A DNA stretch of 64,000 bases from Marinobacterium sp. xm-d-530 (GCF_013283365.1 NZ_WBYM01000002.1:349568-413567); one strand, 5' to 3'. Shown: positions 25,067 through 34,265, counted from the first letter of the stretch. Made by a program: numbers and translations. The notes: generated from the letters alone by a model not told the origin.

Positions 25067-25778
25067 GCTGCCCACCGGCTTGTGAAGATTCGTTAAAACG
25101 TTCAGCTTTAGCCGAACGGCTCTCTTGATCACGAACGGCACGTTTTACCCAGGCTAAGAATTTCTGGTTCCAAACGCTCTGGTGATCAAGTTTATCCAGA
25201 TAGTAGAGTGTAAATTCATCAAGATGCGATTCCGCAAATCGAGCTTCAATACCATGCTGCTGAAGCAACTGATAGAAACTCTCATCAGGCCTCCAAGAGA
25301 CATCCATACGAATTTGAAGTTTGCGTTTTTGTTCAGCCGCTTCGAAAATTTCGTCCAACTCATTGGTTGATCGACGCCAGCCACCACCAAAACTGGGCGG
25401 CACGTTCCGTCTAGAGTTTGGCAAACGATGAGTTTGAGGTCGAGCAGCTGTCGCCTGGATGGCTGCAGGCGCTTGTTTTGTCGCAGGCGTTGCTACGGAT
25501 TGAGAAGCTCCCTTTTCAAAACTAATCAGCAGTTGATCATCAGATACTTGCAGACCAAACAGGGATTCAGATGCCAGCGTGTAAAGATGCTCAAGCAACT
25601 GTGCCTCACTCCAGAAGGGGCAACGCTCCTGCAACGCAGACAATGAGAGAGTTAACTCATCTGCTTTGACAATAAGGCGGTACTGTTCAATCAGACCCAA
25701 CAGCAGCGCACCATCCACACCATACTTGGATGCTAGGGATGGGGAGACAGATAGAGGCTGTTCGGGTAGATCGTTCAT
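24984..25778 (-). CDS. DnaT-like primosomal protein
   Basis: The C-terminal half has the DnaT ssDNA-binding signature: SWRPDESFYQLLQQHGIEA, then FAESHLDEFTLYYLD and VWNQKFLAWVKRAVRD, as in primosomal protein DnaT and its pseudomonad relatives. The N-terminal part (residues 1-100) is a separate small domain, and a low-complexity Ala/Pro/Gln linker lies between. The start at ATG 25778 has a GAGAG motif upstream and is preferred over the TTG at 25802. The 3' 83 bases also encode the start of the lambda P-like gene, so the pair is tightly coupled and probably works together in helicase loading or restart. Confidence 0.75.
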   Translation of the reverse strand: MNDLPEQPLSVSPSLASKYGVDGALLLGLIEQYRLIVKADELTLSLSALQERCPFWSEAQLLEHLYTLASESLFGLQVSDDQLLISFEKGASQSVATPATKQAPAAIQATAARPQTHRLPNSRRNVPPSFGGGWRRSTNELDEIFEAAEQKRKLQIRMDVSWRPDESFYQLLQQHGIEARFAESHLDEFTLYYLDKLDHQSVWNQKFLAWVKRAVRDQESRSAKAERFNESSQAGGQHEKSRRDTRENRKRVTAAVMDLKNLDW

Positions 25779-25919
25779 CAATACACTCTCAAAATTGATC
25801 AATTATTTTAACAGCGCCGATTGATCCATAACAGTAGAAACCTCATTACTGTTTGAACTCTTGTGGAAAGTATCCCGTTTTTAAGTAGACTGAATTTAGT
25901 CTTAGTATAAGAGTGACCT

Positions 25920-27428
25920 ATGTTTCCAGAGAAAATGAATCCCTTAAGGGCACGCCGTTTAGGGATTGATACACACCACGAACCCAACATCTACCTTCGT
26001 TCAGACAGTTCTGTCTGCAAATCGGAAGGGTTTAACAGCCTAACGCGCGTCCTCGTCTCGACAGAACAGAATCACATGATCGCCACGTTGAATATCGTGA
26101 CGGGAGACCTAATTGACGAGGGGGAGATCGGACTCTCTGAATCGGCTTGGGAGAAACTTAAACTGATAGGACATGAGTCCATATGGCTGTCTCACCCAAG
26201 GCCTGTTCATTCGCTGTCGCATGTGCGATCAAAGGTCTATGGCCATAAATTAAATGAAGAGCAGTTTAGCGAAATTATTAATGACATCGTTGATGAACGT
26301 TACGCTGATGTTTACTTAGCCGCCTTTATTACCGCCTGTGGTGACGACAAGTTAGATGATGAAGAGATCACCTCTCTCACGCGCGCAATGATCAATGCTG
26401 GAAGCACTATTGATTGGGGGCTAGATCAGGTCCTAGACAAACACTGTGTGGGTGGTTTACCCGGCAACCGCACCACGCCCATTGTGGTCTCCATATTAAC
26501 GGCTGCAGGCTTAACCATTCCCAAAACCTCTTCACGAGCAATCACCTCGCCGGCCGGTACCGCTGACACCATGGAGACGCTCACAGATGTCAGTCTCACC
26601 TTAGATCAGATGCGAGAGGTCGTTCACTCGGAAGGAGGTTGTTTAGCCTGGGGAGGGTCCGTGAGGCTGAGCCCTGCTGACGATCTACTCATTCAAGTAG
26701 AACGCGCACTCGATATCGACAGTGAAGGACAGCTGATCGCCTCTGTTTTATCAAAAAAAGTAGCCGCAGGCGCGACCCACGTTTTGATCGACATTCCAGT
26801 AGGGCCAACCGCTAAAGTTAGAGATGATGAAGCCGCCGATAAGCTAGCAAACAGTTTTAAACGAGTGGCTGATAACTTAGGTGTCACCTTAGCCATTGTT
26901 AAGACAGACGGGACTCAACCGGTCGGTGAAGGAATTGGACCCGCTCTTGAAGCGCGAGATATTGTCCGAGTTTTAAAATGTGATGAGCAAGCACCTCAGG
27001 ATCTGCTAAATCGCGCGGTCTACCTTGCCGGTGCAATGCTCGATTTAAGCGGTAAAGTATCACCTGGCGAAGGTGAAAAGCTCGCCAGAGAGTTGGTTAC
27101 AACGGGGAAAGCTTGGGAGAAATTTGTTGCCATCTGTCAGGCGCAAGGCGCTTTTAAAGAGCCACCTATAGCCCACTATCGTTACGAAATGTTAGCGGAG
27201 AAGGATGGCACTCTCGCCACTGTTGATAATCGTATCCTAGCCAAAGTCGCCAAGTTGGCCGGTGCGCCAGCTGATGCGGCGGCGGGGGTTGATCTACACG
27301 TTAAAGTAGGCGATCTGATCAAACGTGGGCAGCCCATGCTAACGATTCATGCTGAACACATTGGCGAGCTAAACTACGCGGTAGACTATCTGCAATCACA
27401 CCTACAAATTTTAACCTTTGGTGAATAG
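25920..27428 (+). CDS. Thymidine phosphorylase family, AMP-phosphorylase type
   Basis: Nucleoside/nucleotide phosphorylase with the archaeal-type architecture: an N-terminal extension of about 85 residues, then the helical domain, the motif DKHCVGGLPGNRTTP with SSRAITSPAGTADTMETL, and a C-terminal domain. At 502 residues it matches archaeal AMP phosphorylases (about 500) and is longer than ordinary bacterial thymidine phosphorylase (about 440). Archaeal members split NMPs to base plus ribose 1,5-bisphosphate. In bacteria the substrate is unproven. It is followed after 7 bases by a PRPP synthetase-like gene, which supports a role in ribose-phosphate salvage. Confidence 0.85.
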   Translation: MFPEKMNPLRARRLGIDTHHEPNIYLRSDSSVCKSEGFNSLTRVLVSTEQNHMIATLNIVTGDLIDEGEIGLSESAWEKLKLIGHESIWLSHPRPVHSLSHVRSKVYGHKLNEEQFSEIINDIVDERYADVYLAAFITACGDDKLDDEEITSLTRAMINAGSTIDWGLDQVLDKHCVGGLPGNRTTPIVVSILTAAGLTIPKTSSRAITSPAGTADTMETLTDVSLTLDQMREVVHSEGGCLAWGGSVRLSPADDLLIQVERALDIDSEGQLIASVLSKKVAAGATHVLIDIPVGPTAKVRDDEAADKLANSFKRVADNLGVTLAIVKTDGTQPVGEGIGPALEARDIVRVLKCDEQAPQDLLNRAVYLAGAMLDLSGKVSPGEGEKLARELVTTGKAWEKFVAICQAQGAFKEPPIAHYRYEMLAEKDGTLATVDNRILAKVAKLAGAPADAAAGVDLHVKVGDLIKRGQPMLTIHAEHIGELNYAVDYLQSHLQILTFGE

Positions 27429-27435
27429 GTGACTT

Positions 27436-28326
27436 ATGAAAAAAACCATTCTATTTAATCTATCTCCAAGCCACCCTATTCCGGAGAAACTCGCTGAAGC
27501 TACCGGTCTACCACTAGGTCAATTTGAAATCCGTCACTTCCCTGATGGGGAGACGTTTCTCAGGGTTGATACCGACGTAGCAGAATCCAACGTGGTTATT
27601 TTCTGCGACCTATACCAACCCAATGAGAAACTTTTTCCATTACTCAGTTTTGCAGAAAATGCTCGCGAGCTAGGCGCTAGCAATATCTGTCTGATCACAC
27701 CCTATCTTCCGTATATGCGCCAAGACAAACGTTTTCATACTGGCGAATCGATCACCTCTAGACACTTTGCTAAGCACCTATCCCTCGCCTTTGATGCACT
27801 GATAACGGTCGATCCACACCTACATCGTTATCCAACACTGGATGCGGTTTATACACTCAACGGAATGGTCTGCACGGCGCAAACGGTGATTACCGAGTTC
27901 CTAAAAACGCAAACCGACAACTTATTATTGATCGGCCCTGATGAAGAGAGTGAACAGTGGGTAGCTGCCATCGCAAACGCATCTAATCGCCCCTATCAGA
28001 TCCTGTTGAAAGAGCGATCAGGTGATTACGATGTCTCTGTGACAGAGCCTGAACTGGCCCAATACAGAGGCTATTGTCCTGTATTAGTCGATGACATCAT
28101 CTCCAGCGGCAGAACCATGCTAGCGACCATTGAACACTTGGAGTCAGCGGAGATGGGTAAACCTTTGATCATCGGAGTCCATGGTATTTTCGCTAAAGAT
28201 GCATATGCACTATTGAAAGATATTGCCGAAATTCACAGCTGCAACAGCATTGTCCATGAGACGAACTCATTAGATCTGACACCGGTCATAGCTACGCAAT
28301 TGATGGGCTATCTTGAACAGCTGTAA
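27436..28326 (+). CDS. Ribose-phosphate pyrophosphokinase-like protein
   Basis: PRPP synthetase family protein. Visible motifs are HFPDGETFLRV, the ATP-site-like LPYMRQDKRFHTGESITSR, the divalent-cation region VDPHLHRY, and the PRPP loop VLVDDIISSGRT. At 296 residues it is shorter than the housekeeping Prs (about 315) and diverges from it (RQDKRF rather than RQDRK), so it is probably a paralogue. The housekeeping prs normally lies near ispE and is not in this window. Linked to the phosphorylase upstream, it may form PRPP from salvaged ribose phosphate. It overlaps the alkB-like gene by 1 base. Confidence 0.85.
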   Translation: MKKTILFNLSPSHPIPEKLAEATGLPLGQFEIRHFPDGETFLRVDTDVAESNVVIFCDLYQPNEKLFPLLSFAENARELGASNICLITPYLPYMRQDKRFHTGESITSRHFAKHLSLAFDALITVDPHLHRYPTLDAVYTLNGMVCTAQTVITEFLKTQTDNLLLIGPDEESEQWVAAIANASNRPYQILLKERSGDYDVSVTEPELAQYRGYCPVLVDDIISSGRTMLATIEHLESAEMGKPLIIGVHGIFAKDAYALLKDIAEIHSCNSIVHETNSLDLTPVIATQLMGYLEQL

Positions 28327-28901
28327 TGGGTAGTGATTTAAACGTTAAACTGATCGAGGGTTTTCTCAGTTCTAAAGAAGCAGATGCACTGCTCACAGAG
28401 CTCACAGACACCTTAGAGTGGCGCCAAGAGAGTATTACCCTTTATGGAAAAAGCCACCCTATTCCAAGACTGCAGTGCTTTGTAGCATCAAAAGGTGTCA
28501 GTTATCGTTACTCTAATCTGACAATGGAGGGTAGCGGCTTTCCGAACATTCTCGAATCCATTAAAGACAAAATCGAGTCAACGGCCAACCACACATTTAA
28601 TGCCGTTCTTTGTAACCTCTATCGAGATGGGCATGACAGTATGGGGTGGCACAGTGATAACGAGCCAGAACTGGGCGAACAGCCTGTCATCGCGTCACTG
28701 TCACTAGGGAGCTCTCGCACCTTTCGATTTAGAGATCTAAAGAGTAGAAAAGAGACCGTCGACTTTGAACTCAGCCACGGCTCTCTGCTGATCATGAACG
28801 CTGGAGTTCAAGAGTATTGGGAGCACTCAGTGCCAAAACGTCTTCGCGTTAAACAACCGAGAATCAATCTAACCTTTCGACTAATCGATCCAGCTCGCTA
28901 G
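28326..28901 (+). CDS. AlkB-like 2-oxoglutarate/Fe(II) dioxygenase
   Basis: AlkB-superfamily dioxygenase, probably for oxidative demethylation of nucleic acid bases. The iron ligands are His109 and Asp111 (WHSDNE) and His167 (EHSVPK), and 2-oxoglutarate contacts are Arg179 and Arg185 (RINLTFR). The motif LCNLYRDGHDSMGWHSDNE and the length of 191 resemble the AlkB homologues related to human ALKBH2/3 rather than E. coli AlkB. Its start overlaps the stop of the PRPP synthetase-like gene (TAATG). Its last 21 bases overlap the convergent flavodoxin gene. Confidence 0.9.
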   Translation: MGSDLNVKLIEGFLSSKEADALLTELTDTLEWRQESITLYGKSHPIPRLQCFVASKGVSYRYSNLTMEGSGFPNILESIKDKIESTANHTFNAVLCNLYRDGHDSMGWHSDNEPELGEQPVIASLSLGSSRTFRFRDLKSRKETVDFELSHGSLLIMNAGVQEYWEHSVPKRLRVKQPRINLTFRLIDPAR

Positions 28902-29315
28902 CCAACGCATAACAGGTTCTGCTGGCTCAGGATCTTTATTGGCATCAACATAGAGCGGCTCAACCAACGATTGAGCCTTCAGTTTTGAAAACACTTCAAA
29001 CAGTCGTTTGGCCGCCCCGTTGAAATAGTCATAACTTGAATCCCCTAACCCTACCAATGCAAAGCGCTGATGGGTTAAATCGGGCTCTTCATCTAATAGA
29101 TCACAGTAGAGCGGCATCAAACCGTCTGGGATGTCTCCCATTCCTGTCGATGCCGTCATAATCAGCAGGGAAGCTGATGGATCAAGATCAGAGAGCTCGG
29201 GTGTATCTAGCCATTCACACTGATGTCCCTGAGTGGTCAGAAATTCCTGACACTCATCAGCCAATTCAATAGTTGAACCATAAACGGTACCGACGATGAT
29301 TTGAAACTTAGACAT
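28881..29315 (-). CDS. Flavodoxin-like protein (MioC/YqcA type)
   Basis: Short-chain flavodoxin that binds FMN. The phosphate loop is GTVYGSTIELA at the N-terminus, TASTGMGDIPDG forms the second loop, and GLGDSSYDYFNGAAK matches the MioC/YqcA group. The length of 144 fits. It is probably an electron carrier; in E. coli MioC has been tied to biotin synthase, and YqcA is encoded beside truC and yqcC. It stands alone and converges on the AlkB-like gene with a 21-base overlap. Confidence 0.85.
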   Translation of the reverse strand: MSKFQIIVGTVYGSTIELADECQEFLTTQGHQCEWLDTPELSDLDPSASLLIMTASTGMGDIPDGLMPLYCDLLDEEPDLTHQRFALVGLGDSSYDYFNGAAKRLFEVFSKLKAQSLVEPLYVDANKDPEPAEPVMRWLASWID

Positions 29316-29483
29316 CCAATAACCCTGCTGGAGAGCCGCCTATATTAGCAAAGTTAATAAATAACCAAGAGATCTATAACCAAACTAGTTAAGAAAAACT
29401 TAACCTAAGCAGCATCTATTATTAACGCTTATACCTAGCCTATTATTAGGAACAGTTAATATAAAAACAATAGAGGATCACTG

Positions 29484-30155
29484 ATGAGAAACCCACTGTT
29501 TCACCCAATGAGTTACGACATGGTCAACGACAATGTTGTTAGAACACGTGCCGCTTTTCTATTCTTAGTACCCGTCTCTATATTAGTCATCTTCTACAAC
29601 ACCATAAATGGCTCGGCTTTCATTGTTGATCCCAGCACACTGGAAGATACTTGGGAAACCAACATGGCTGGGCAGATCATCTACTCCGCTGAGGTCGTTC
29701 GCCAGGTCTACGACTGGACCCCACAAACTTACCTATTGCTCTATGTCCTTTGGGAGATGGTGCTAAGTCAAAGCAAACGAACCGCTTGGCTCTGCCCTCT
29801 GTTCTGGATTGCCGGTGCTATGAACCGTCACCACAAGCCGGTCTACCGCCCATACCAGCCTAAGAAGTTTGCTTGGAAGATTGGTACCGCACTGGTTGCA
29901 GCCTGCCTTCTCTTCTTCAATCCGGTACCGGTTGCCGAATTTGTAAACAGCCTCACAGGAAGTGAACTGCTGACAACCACACAAAACTGGATGCCTCGCT
30001 GGACCCCGCTAGTGACCATTCCTCTCTGTCTAACCTTCATGTGGCTTGAAGCCGCTGCAGGTTGGTGTGCCGGCTGTTGGTTCCACTCGGTGCTGGTAAA
30101 AGTCGGTATCTTCAAAGAGCACTGTGACACCTGTGTTGACAGTAGCAACGACTAA
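29484..30155 (+). CDS. Membrane protein, possibly DUF4395-like
   Basis: A 223-residue integral membrane protein with about four hydrophobic segments (roughly residues 22-41, 80-93, 130-150 and 170-195). The C-terminal part WLEAAAGWCAGCWFHSVLV, followed by EHCDTC, resembles the cysteine motif of DUF4395 proteins, but the match is only partial, so the family is tentative. Four cysteines near the C-terminus could bind metal or form disulfides. GAGGA lies before the ATG at 29484. No operon partner: the next gene, a SulP transporter remnant, starts 73 bases later. Confidence 0.5.
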   Translation: MRNPLFHPMSYDMVNDNVVRTRAAFLFLVPVSILVIFYNTINGSAFIVDPSTLEDTWETNMAGQIIYSAEVVRQVYDWTPQTYLLLYVLWEMVLSQSKRTAWLCPLFWIAGAMNRHHKPVYRPYQPKKFAWKIGTALVAACLLFFNPVPVAEFVNSLTGSELLTTTQNWMPRWTPLVTIPLCLTFMWLEAAAGWCAGCWFHSVLVKVGIFKEHCDTCVDSSND

Positions 30156-30228
30156 AAGACGATAGCTAGTTCACTCAAATCCTTATAAATTGTGAGGATC
30201 TTATACGATCTATACGGTCCTCACTGAC

Positions 30229-31918
30229 ATGCCACATCGATCACGTTTTAATTCGGTACTCCCTTTCACTGCTCTGCGTGAGGTCTTTAAAGAGGGGTAC
30301 CGTTTTGATCATTTCATCAAAGACCTACTCGCCGGTTTAACTGTCGGTATCATCGCCATTCCGCTCTCTATGGCACTCGCCATTGCCAGCGGTGTACCTC
30401 CACAGTACGGTCTCTATACAGCGATCATTGCCGGTTTTAACCGGTGGCTCTAGATACAGCGTTTCAGGCCCAACGGCTGCATTCGTAATCATACTCTATC
30501 CAGTTGCTCAAAGTTACGGCTTGAATGGACTTCTGCTAGCTACGCTTCTGGCCGGTTTGATCATGCTCACGCTCGCTTTCGCGAGGTTAGGTCGGTTGAT
30601 TGAGTATATACCCGAACCGGTGACTCTCGGCTTCACCAGTGGCATTGCCGTCGTTATCGCAGTATTGCAACTCAATGATTTCCTAGGCCTTCATATAGCT
30701 GAAATGCCTGAATTCTTCTTTGCCAAGCTTGTCACCCTGTTTGACCATCTTCCTGCCATTCACACCGGGGAGCTCGTTGTCGGGGTGGTGACACTGGCCT
30801 CATTGATCATTTGGCCAAAATTTAAAACGCCCATCCCAACCTATCTTCCAGCAGCCATTGTCGGAACCCTAGCGGCTTTTCTCTGGGGCTTTAACGAGAT
30901 AGAGACTATTGGCACCCGTTTTCACTATCTATTACCGGATGGCACCTCTGGAGCCGGCATACCTCCTGTTTTACCCAGCCTAACTTGGCCATGGCAGCAA
31001 CCTGGCCCTAATGGCGTCCCTCTTGATTGGAACTTATCGCTGGTCATTGAGCTACTGCCAGCGGCGTTCTCAATCGCTATGTTAGGTGCTATTGAGTCAC
31101 TGCTCTGCGCTGTCGTGCTGGATGGCATGAGTCAAAAAAGACACCACTCCAACGGAGAGTTACTGGGTCAAGGGATCGGCAACCTAGTAACGCCTTGGTT
31201 TGGCGGCATTACAGCAACCGCTGCCCTGGCTCGATCGGCCACTAACTATCGAGTTGGGGCGGTCTCCCCGATTGCGGCCATAATCCACTCGCTGGTCGTA
31301 TTGGCAGCTATCCTATTGCTCGCCCCTTGGTTAGCGAAGATTCCTATGGCTACCATGGCCGCAATGCTCCTTCTGGTTGCTTGGAACGTGAGTGAAGCGC
31401 CCAAAGCGATTAAGTTAGTACGACAGGCCAATTTGGGTGATGTATTGGTTCTGCTTAGCTGCTTCTCGCTGACCGTCATCTTTGACATGGTGATCGCCAT
31501 TTGCGTGGGCGTCGTGCTAGCGGCACTGCTCTTCATGCGAGACATAGCACAGGTGACCCAAGTAAAAGATATCAGTGGCGTGCGTAAACATGTCCCTAGG
31601 CCGCTCTCTGAAAGAACCGCCGTCTTCAAAATCAACGGTCCGCTTTTCTTTGCTGCCGCTGATCGAGTTTTTGACCAACTGGAGCACCTAAGCCAAGGAA
31701 AACAAAAAATCATCTTATACCTAGATGGTGTATCGATACTGGATGCCGGCGGGCTGTCGGCACTTGAACGTTTCATTGAACGTCGAATTCAGGATGGCTG
31801 TGAAATCGTTTTGGCAGATCTGCAGTTTCAACCGTTAAAAACTGTCTCTCGATCTGACCTGACACCTCTACCGAACCAGTTAAGTTTTACCGCCACCTTA
31901 GCAGAAGCGCTAGAGTAG
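30229..31918 (+). pseudogene. Frameshifted DauA-like SulP transporter
   Basis: Two frames together encode one SulP protein of the DauA (C4-dicarboxylate/anion transporter) type. The first, from 30229, gives the N-terminus to [11 protein letters not shown] and then stops at 30453. The second, in the +1 frame from about 30435, resumes at [20 protein letters not shown] and runs through about ten membrane segments to a C-terminal STAS domain (about 31610-31910). Relatives have about three more residues between AGF and LTGG. The gap fits loss of about 11 bases near 30438-30445. The rest of the frame is intact, so the damage is recent or an assembly error. Confidence 0.8.
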
Positions 31919-31958
31919 ATCTGATAGAATTCACAGCATAACTATTTCGAGAGAGACT

Positions 31959-32237
31959 ATGGCCACCGCATCTGCAGTACACATTTTGGTAAAGACCAAA
32001 GAGGAAGCTTTGGCGATATTAGCTGAGCTTAAAAAGGGTAAAAAGTTCGATCAGCTCGCTAAAAAACACTCTATCTGCCCATCAGGCAAGAGAGGCGGTA
32101 GCCTCGGTGATTTTCATCGTGGCGATATGGTCAAAGCCTTCGATGATGTGGTCTTTAAGCGCCCGATCTTAAAGGTACACGGCCCTATCAAAACCCGTTT
32201 TGGCTACCATCTAATTAAGACCCTTTACCGTAACTAA
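31959..32237 (+). CDS. ppiC: Parvulin-type peptidyl-prolyl isomerase PpiC
   Basis: Single-domain parvulin, a cytoplasmic cis-trans prolyl isomerase of 92 residues, the usual size of E. coli PpiC (93). Family motifs: [37 protein letters not shown], and the C-terminal [14 protein letters not shown]. No signal peptide. A purine-rich GAGAGAG lies before the ATG at 31959. It stands alone downstream of the broken SulP gene. Confidence 0.95.
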   Translation: MATASAVHILVKTKEEALAILAELKKGKKFDQLAKKHSICPSGKRGGSLGDFHRGDMVKAFDDVVFKRPILKVHGPIKTRFGYHLIKTLYRN

Positions 32238-32239
32238 GG

Positions 32240-33028
32240 TCAAAGCCTATCTAACCAACCAGAAACAGTGTCGACCAACTCAGATTTATGTGTTTTGAAG
32301 TAGTGCTCTGCCCCTTCAACAACCAGCTGTGCCGACTTTGGATTACCTGCTTTTTCCAGCATAGCCAGACGCTCTGGCGCTTTTCTGATAACAGCCGGGA
32401 AATCTTCACTGCCATAAAGGTCTAAGACTGGCATTGGCATTTTATCGAGCTGAAAGGGCTCTACCATCGGTTGTTTGTAATCAGTGGCTCCCATCCCGAT
32501 TCCGATATAGGCATCAAATGAGGCTAAGCTCGCTTCAGGTTGATTCTTAATCCAGCGCTGCGCCATGTGTGAACCACAACTGTGAGCGAGCAAAACAACC
32601 TTTCCGCCCTGCTCTTTAGCAAACTCGGTAGCAGCCTGGAAACGTGGAGCAGCATCATCAAAGATATCGACGTAGTCAAAATATTTAGCGCTCTTTTCCA
32701 GAACCGGAAGTTGAATGCTGAGCGTATTCCAACCCGCTTCGACCAATCCCACTCGTAAAGGGTTTACAACACTCTCCCAGTCGGCGTGATAACCACGTCC
32801 ATGAGCGATGATCACTGTCCCTTTTGGCTCGTCGGCCTCCATAAAGATCGCCAGAAACTCTCGATCACCATCACTAAGCTCTATAGGGTCGCCATCAAAG
32901 ATGACATCAACTATTTCATCCACCATCCGTTGTTCACGTTCAAGATCAGGGACTCGTTGAGCATGAGCGACAGTGGCAAGCATCGACACCCACAGTGTAA
33001 ATGCTAACGGGAAGGTAGATAGGCGCAT
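32240..33028 (-). CDS. Secreted alpha/beta-hydrolase-like protein (DUF3530)
   Basis: A 262-residue protein with a Sec signal peptide (cleavage after about residue 23, AHA). An alpha/beta-hydrolase fold is suggested by GTVIIAHGRGYHADWESV and the nucleophile-elbow-like HSCGSHMAQRW, with DLYGSEDFPAV and a late histidine in GAEHYFKTH as possible acid and base. The elbow has Cys where typical hydrolases have Ser (HSxGx), so activity is uncertain. It resembles the DUF3530 family found in marine gammaproteobacteria. It converges on ppiC with a 2-base gap. Confidence 0.65.
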   Translation of the reverse strand: MRLSTFPLAFTLWVSMLATVAHAQRVPDLEREQRMVDEIVDVIFDGDPIELSDGDREFLAIFMEADEPKGTVIIAHGRGYHADWESVVNPLRVGLVEAGWNTLSIQLPVLEKSAKYFDYVDIFDDAAPRFQAATEFAKEQGGKVVLLAHSCGSHMAQRWIKNQPEASLASFDAYIGIGMGATDYKQPMVEPFQLDKMPMPVLDLYGSEDFPAVIRKAPERLAMLEKAGNPKSAQLVVEGAEHYFKTHKSELVDTVSGWLDRL

Positions 33029-33202
33029 GACAAACTCCTAAGATGAATCAGACAGATTAACTGTATTAAAGCAGAATACGAAAAGGTGTAAATATTGAGT
33101 CACTTTTAAAATAAATTAATAACTTAGGGAACTTTTCAGGAAAACCTGTCTCTATATAGATAAGTGTCACAATGTTCATTAATGGTACAAAAGCAAAATC
33201 CA

Positions 33203-33622
33203 ATGAGAATCATCGCAACCTCTTTAATCTGCTCAACACTGCTGGTAAGTGGATGCTCAAGCGTGAGTTACGACACGGCTCATAAGCTACGTATCAATGG
33301 CGATGTAGTCACCGTCCAATGTGAATCATCCATGTCAACGGTCACAGAGCATGAGAAGTTAAAATGGGGACGTAACATTGCAACGCCCATTTTGACGGTA
33401 GCGACCGTGGGTTTGGCACCCATCATCATCGGTGCCAATGCAGCCTTGGACTATGTCGATCGCAAAAATGCTTCCAATATGTTGGAGAGTTGTGGCAAGA
33501 ATCCACTCAATGAAGAGCAGATACTTGCGGATGTTGGCACTAACGCCATGGTAAACGTCGCATTAGGCGCGGTTGATGTGGGTGGTGTGCTATCACCTGT
33601 TAGCTCAAACGCCGCGAACTAA
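33203..33622 (+). CDS. Putative lipoprotein
   Basis: Not recognised as a named family. The frame opens at 33164, but the ATG at 33203 starts a clear lipoprotein signal (MRIIATSLICSTLLVSGCSS) with lipobox cysteine at residue 18. The mature part is about 120 residues, with a hydrophobic stretch (TPILTVATVGLAPIIIGANA) and two cysteines. It is likely attached to the outer membrane, since the residues after Cys are SS rather than Asp. No strong ribosome binding site precedes the ATG. Confidence 0.65.
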   Translation: MRIIATSLICSTLLVSGCSSVSYDTAHKLRINGDVVTVQCESSMSTVTEHEKLKWGRNIATPILTVATVGLAPIIIGANAALDYVDRKNASNMLESCGKNPLNEEQILADVGTNAMVNVALGAVDVGGVLSPVSSNAAN

Positions 33623-33626
33623 GTTT

Positions 33627-34169
33627 CTACTCTGTGCCCAATCGATACGCATCGTGGCAGGCTACACACTGCGACGTAAGATCGGCCATTTTCAGAAAAA
33701 TCTCCTGACTATCTTCAGTAATCTCCGAATCCCTGAGCGTCGTCGCTAACGCGTTCGCTTTTGTGTGCATCCCGTGACCCAACATCTGCATTCCAGGAGG
33801 CATGTACTCTCGAGCCGAATGCAGACCATTGGCGCCGTGACTGTTGCCAAAACCAAGATGCTGCTCAATCGCTTCTGCAGCCTGAACATAGTCTCCAGAG
33901 GCCACATTCATTAGGGCTAGGTTTACCCCCCTCAGGTGGTCTCGCATGTTCTGCAAAGTGAGATGGTATTCAGCTTCAGGAAACAATACGAGTTCTCTCT
34001 GGTCATTGACGACAGGTGTAGCCTCCTCTTCAGACATGCCGAGATGCTTCATCATCATCTCGTGATCATGTTGAGTCATTTTGCTGTGATCAACGGACAT
34101 CTCTGCCATTGAGTGGCTAGAAGCCGTCATCAAAAACAGGGCTAATGAGAGTGGAGTCAGTTTTTTCAT
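33627..34169 (-). CDS. Periplasmic c-type cytochrome, cytochrome c'-like
   Basis: A 180-residue secreted protein with a signal peptide (cleavage around residue 22). A single haem c motif, CVACH (Cys168, Cys171, His172), lies near the C-terminus, and the preceding part is helical. C-terminal haem attachment on a helical bundle is the layout of cytochrome c'/c-556. A His/Met-rich segment after the signal (MSVDHSKMTQHDHEMMMKHL) could bind metal. The sixth ligand and function cannot be told. It converges on the lipoprotein gene and is divergent from the rhodanese gene. Confidence 0.75.
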   Translation of the reverse strand: MKKLTPLSLALFLMTASSHSMAEMSVDHSKMTQHDHEMMMKHLGMSEEEATPVVNDQRELVLFPEAEYHLTLQNMRDHLRGVNLALMNVASGDYVQAAEAIEQHLGFGNSHGANGLHSAREYMPPGMQMLGHGMHTKANALATTLRDSEITEDSQEIFLKMADLTSQCVACHDAYRLGTE

Positions 34170-34265
34170 GCCAGGACCTACGAAGTAATTATTCGATCAA
34201 AGAATAATAGCAGAGGTTAAAAATTAATAAGACTTTTCCAAAGCAGAAGAGGATAATGGTAATAA

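Noticed and set aside
24260..25778. Prophage remnant at the DnaT/P-like gene pair
   Set aside because: No integrase, structural or lysis genes and no att repeats are nearby, and flanking genes are chromosomal; a domesticated pair is more likely.
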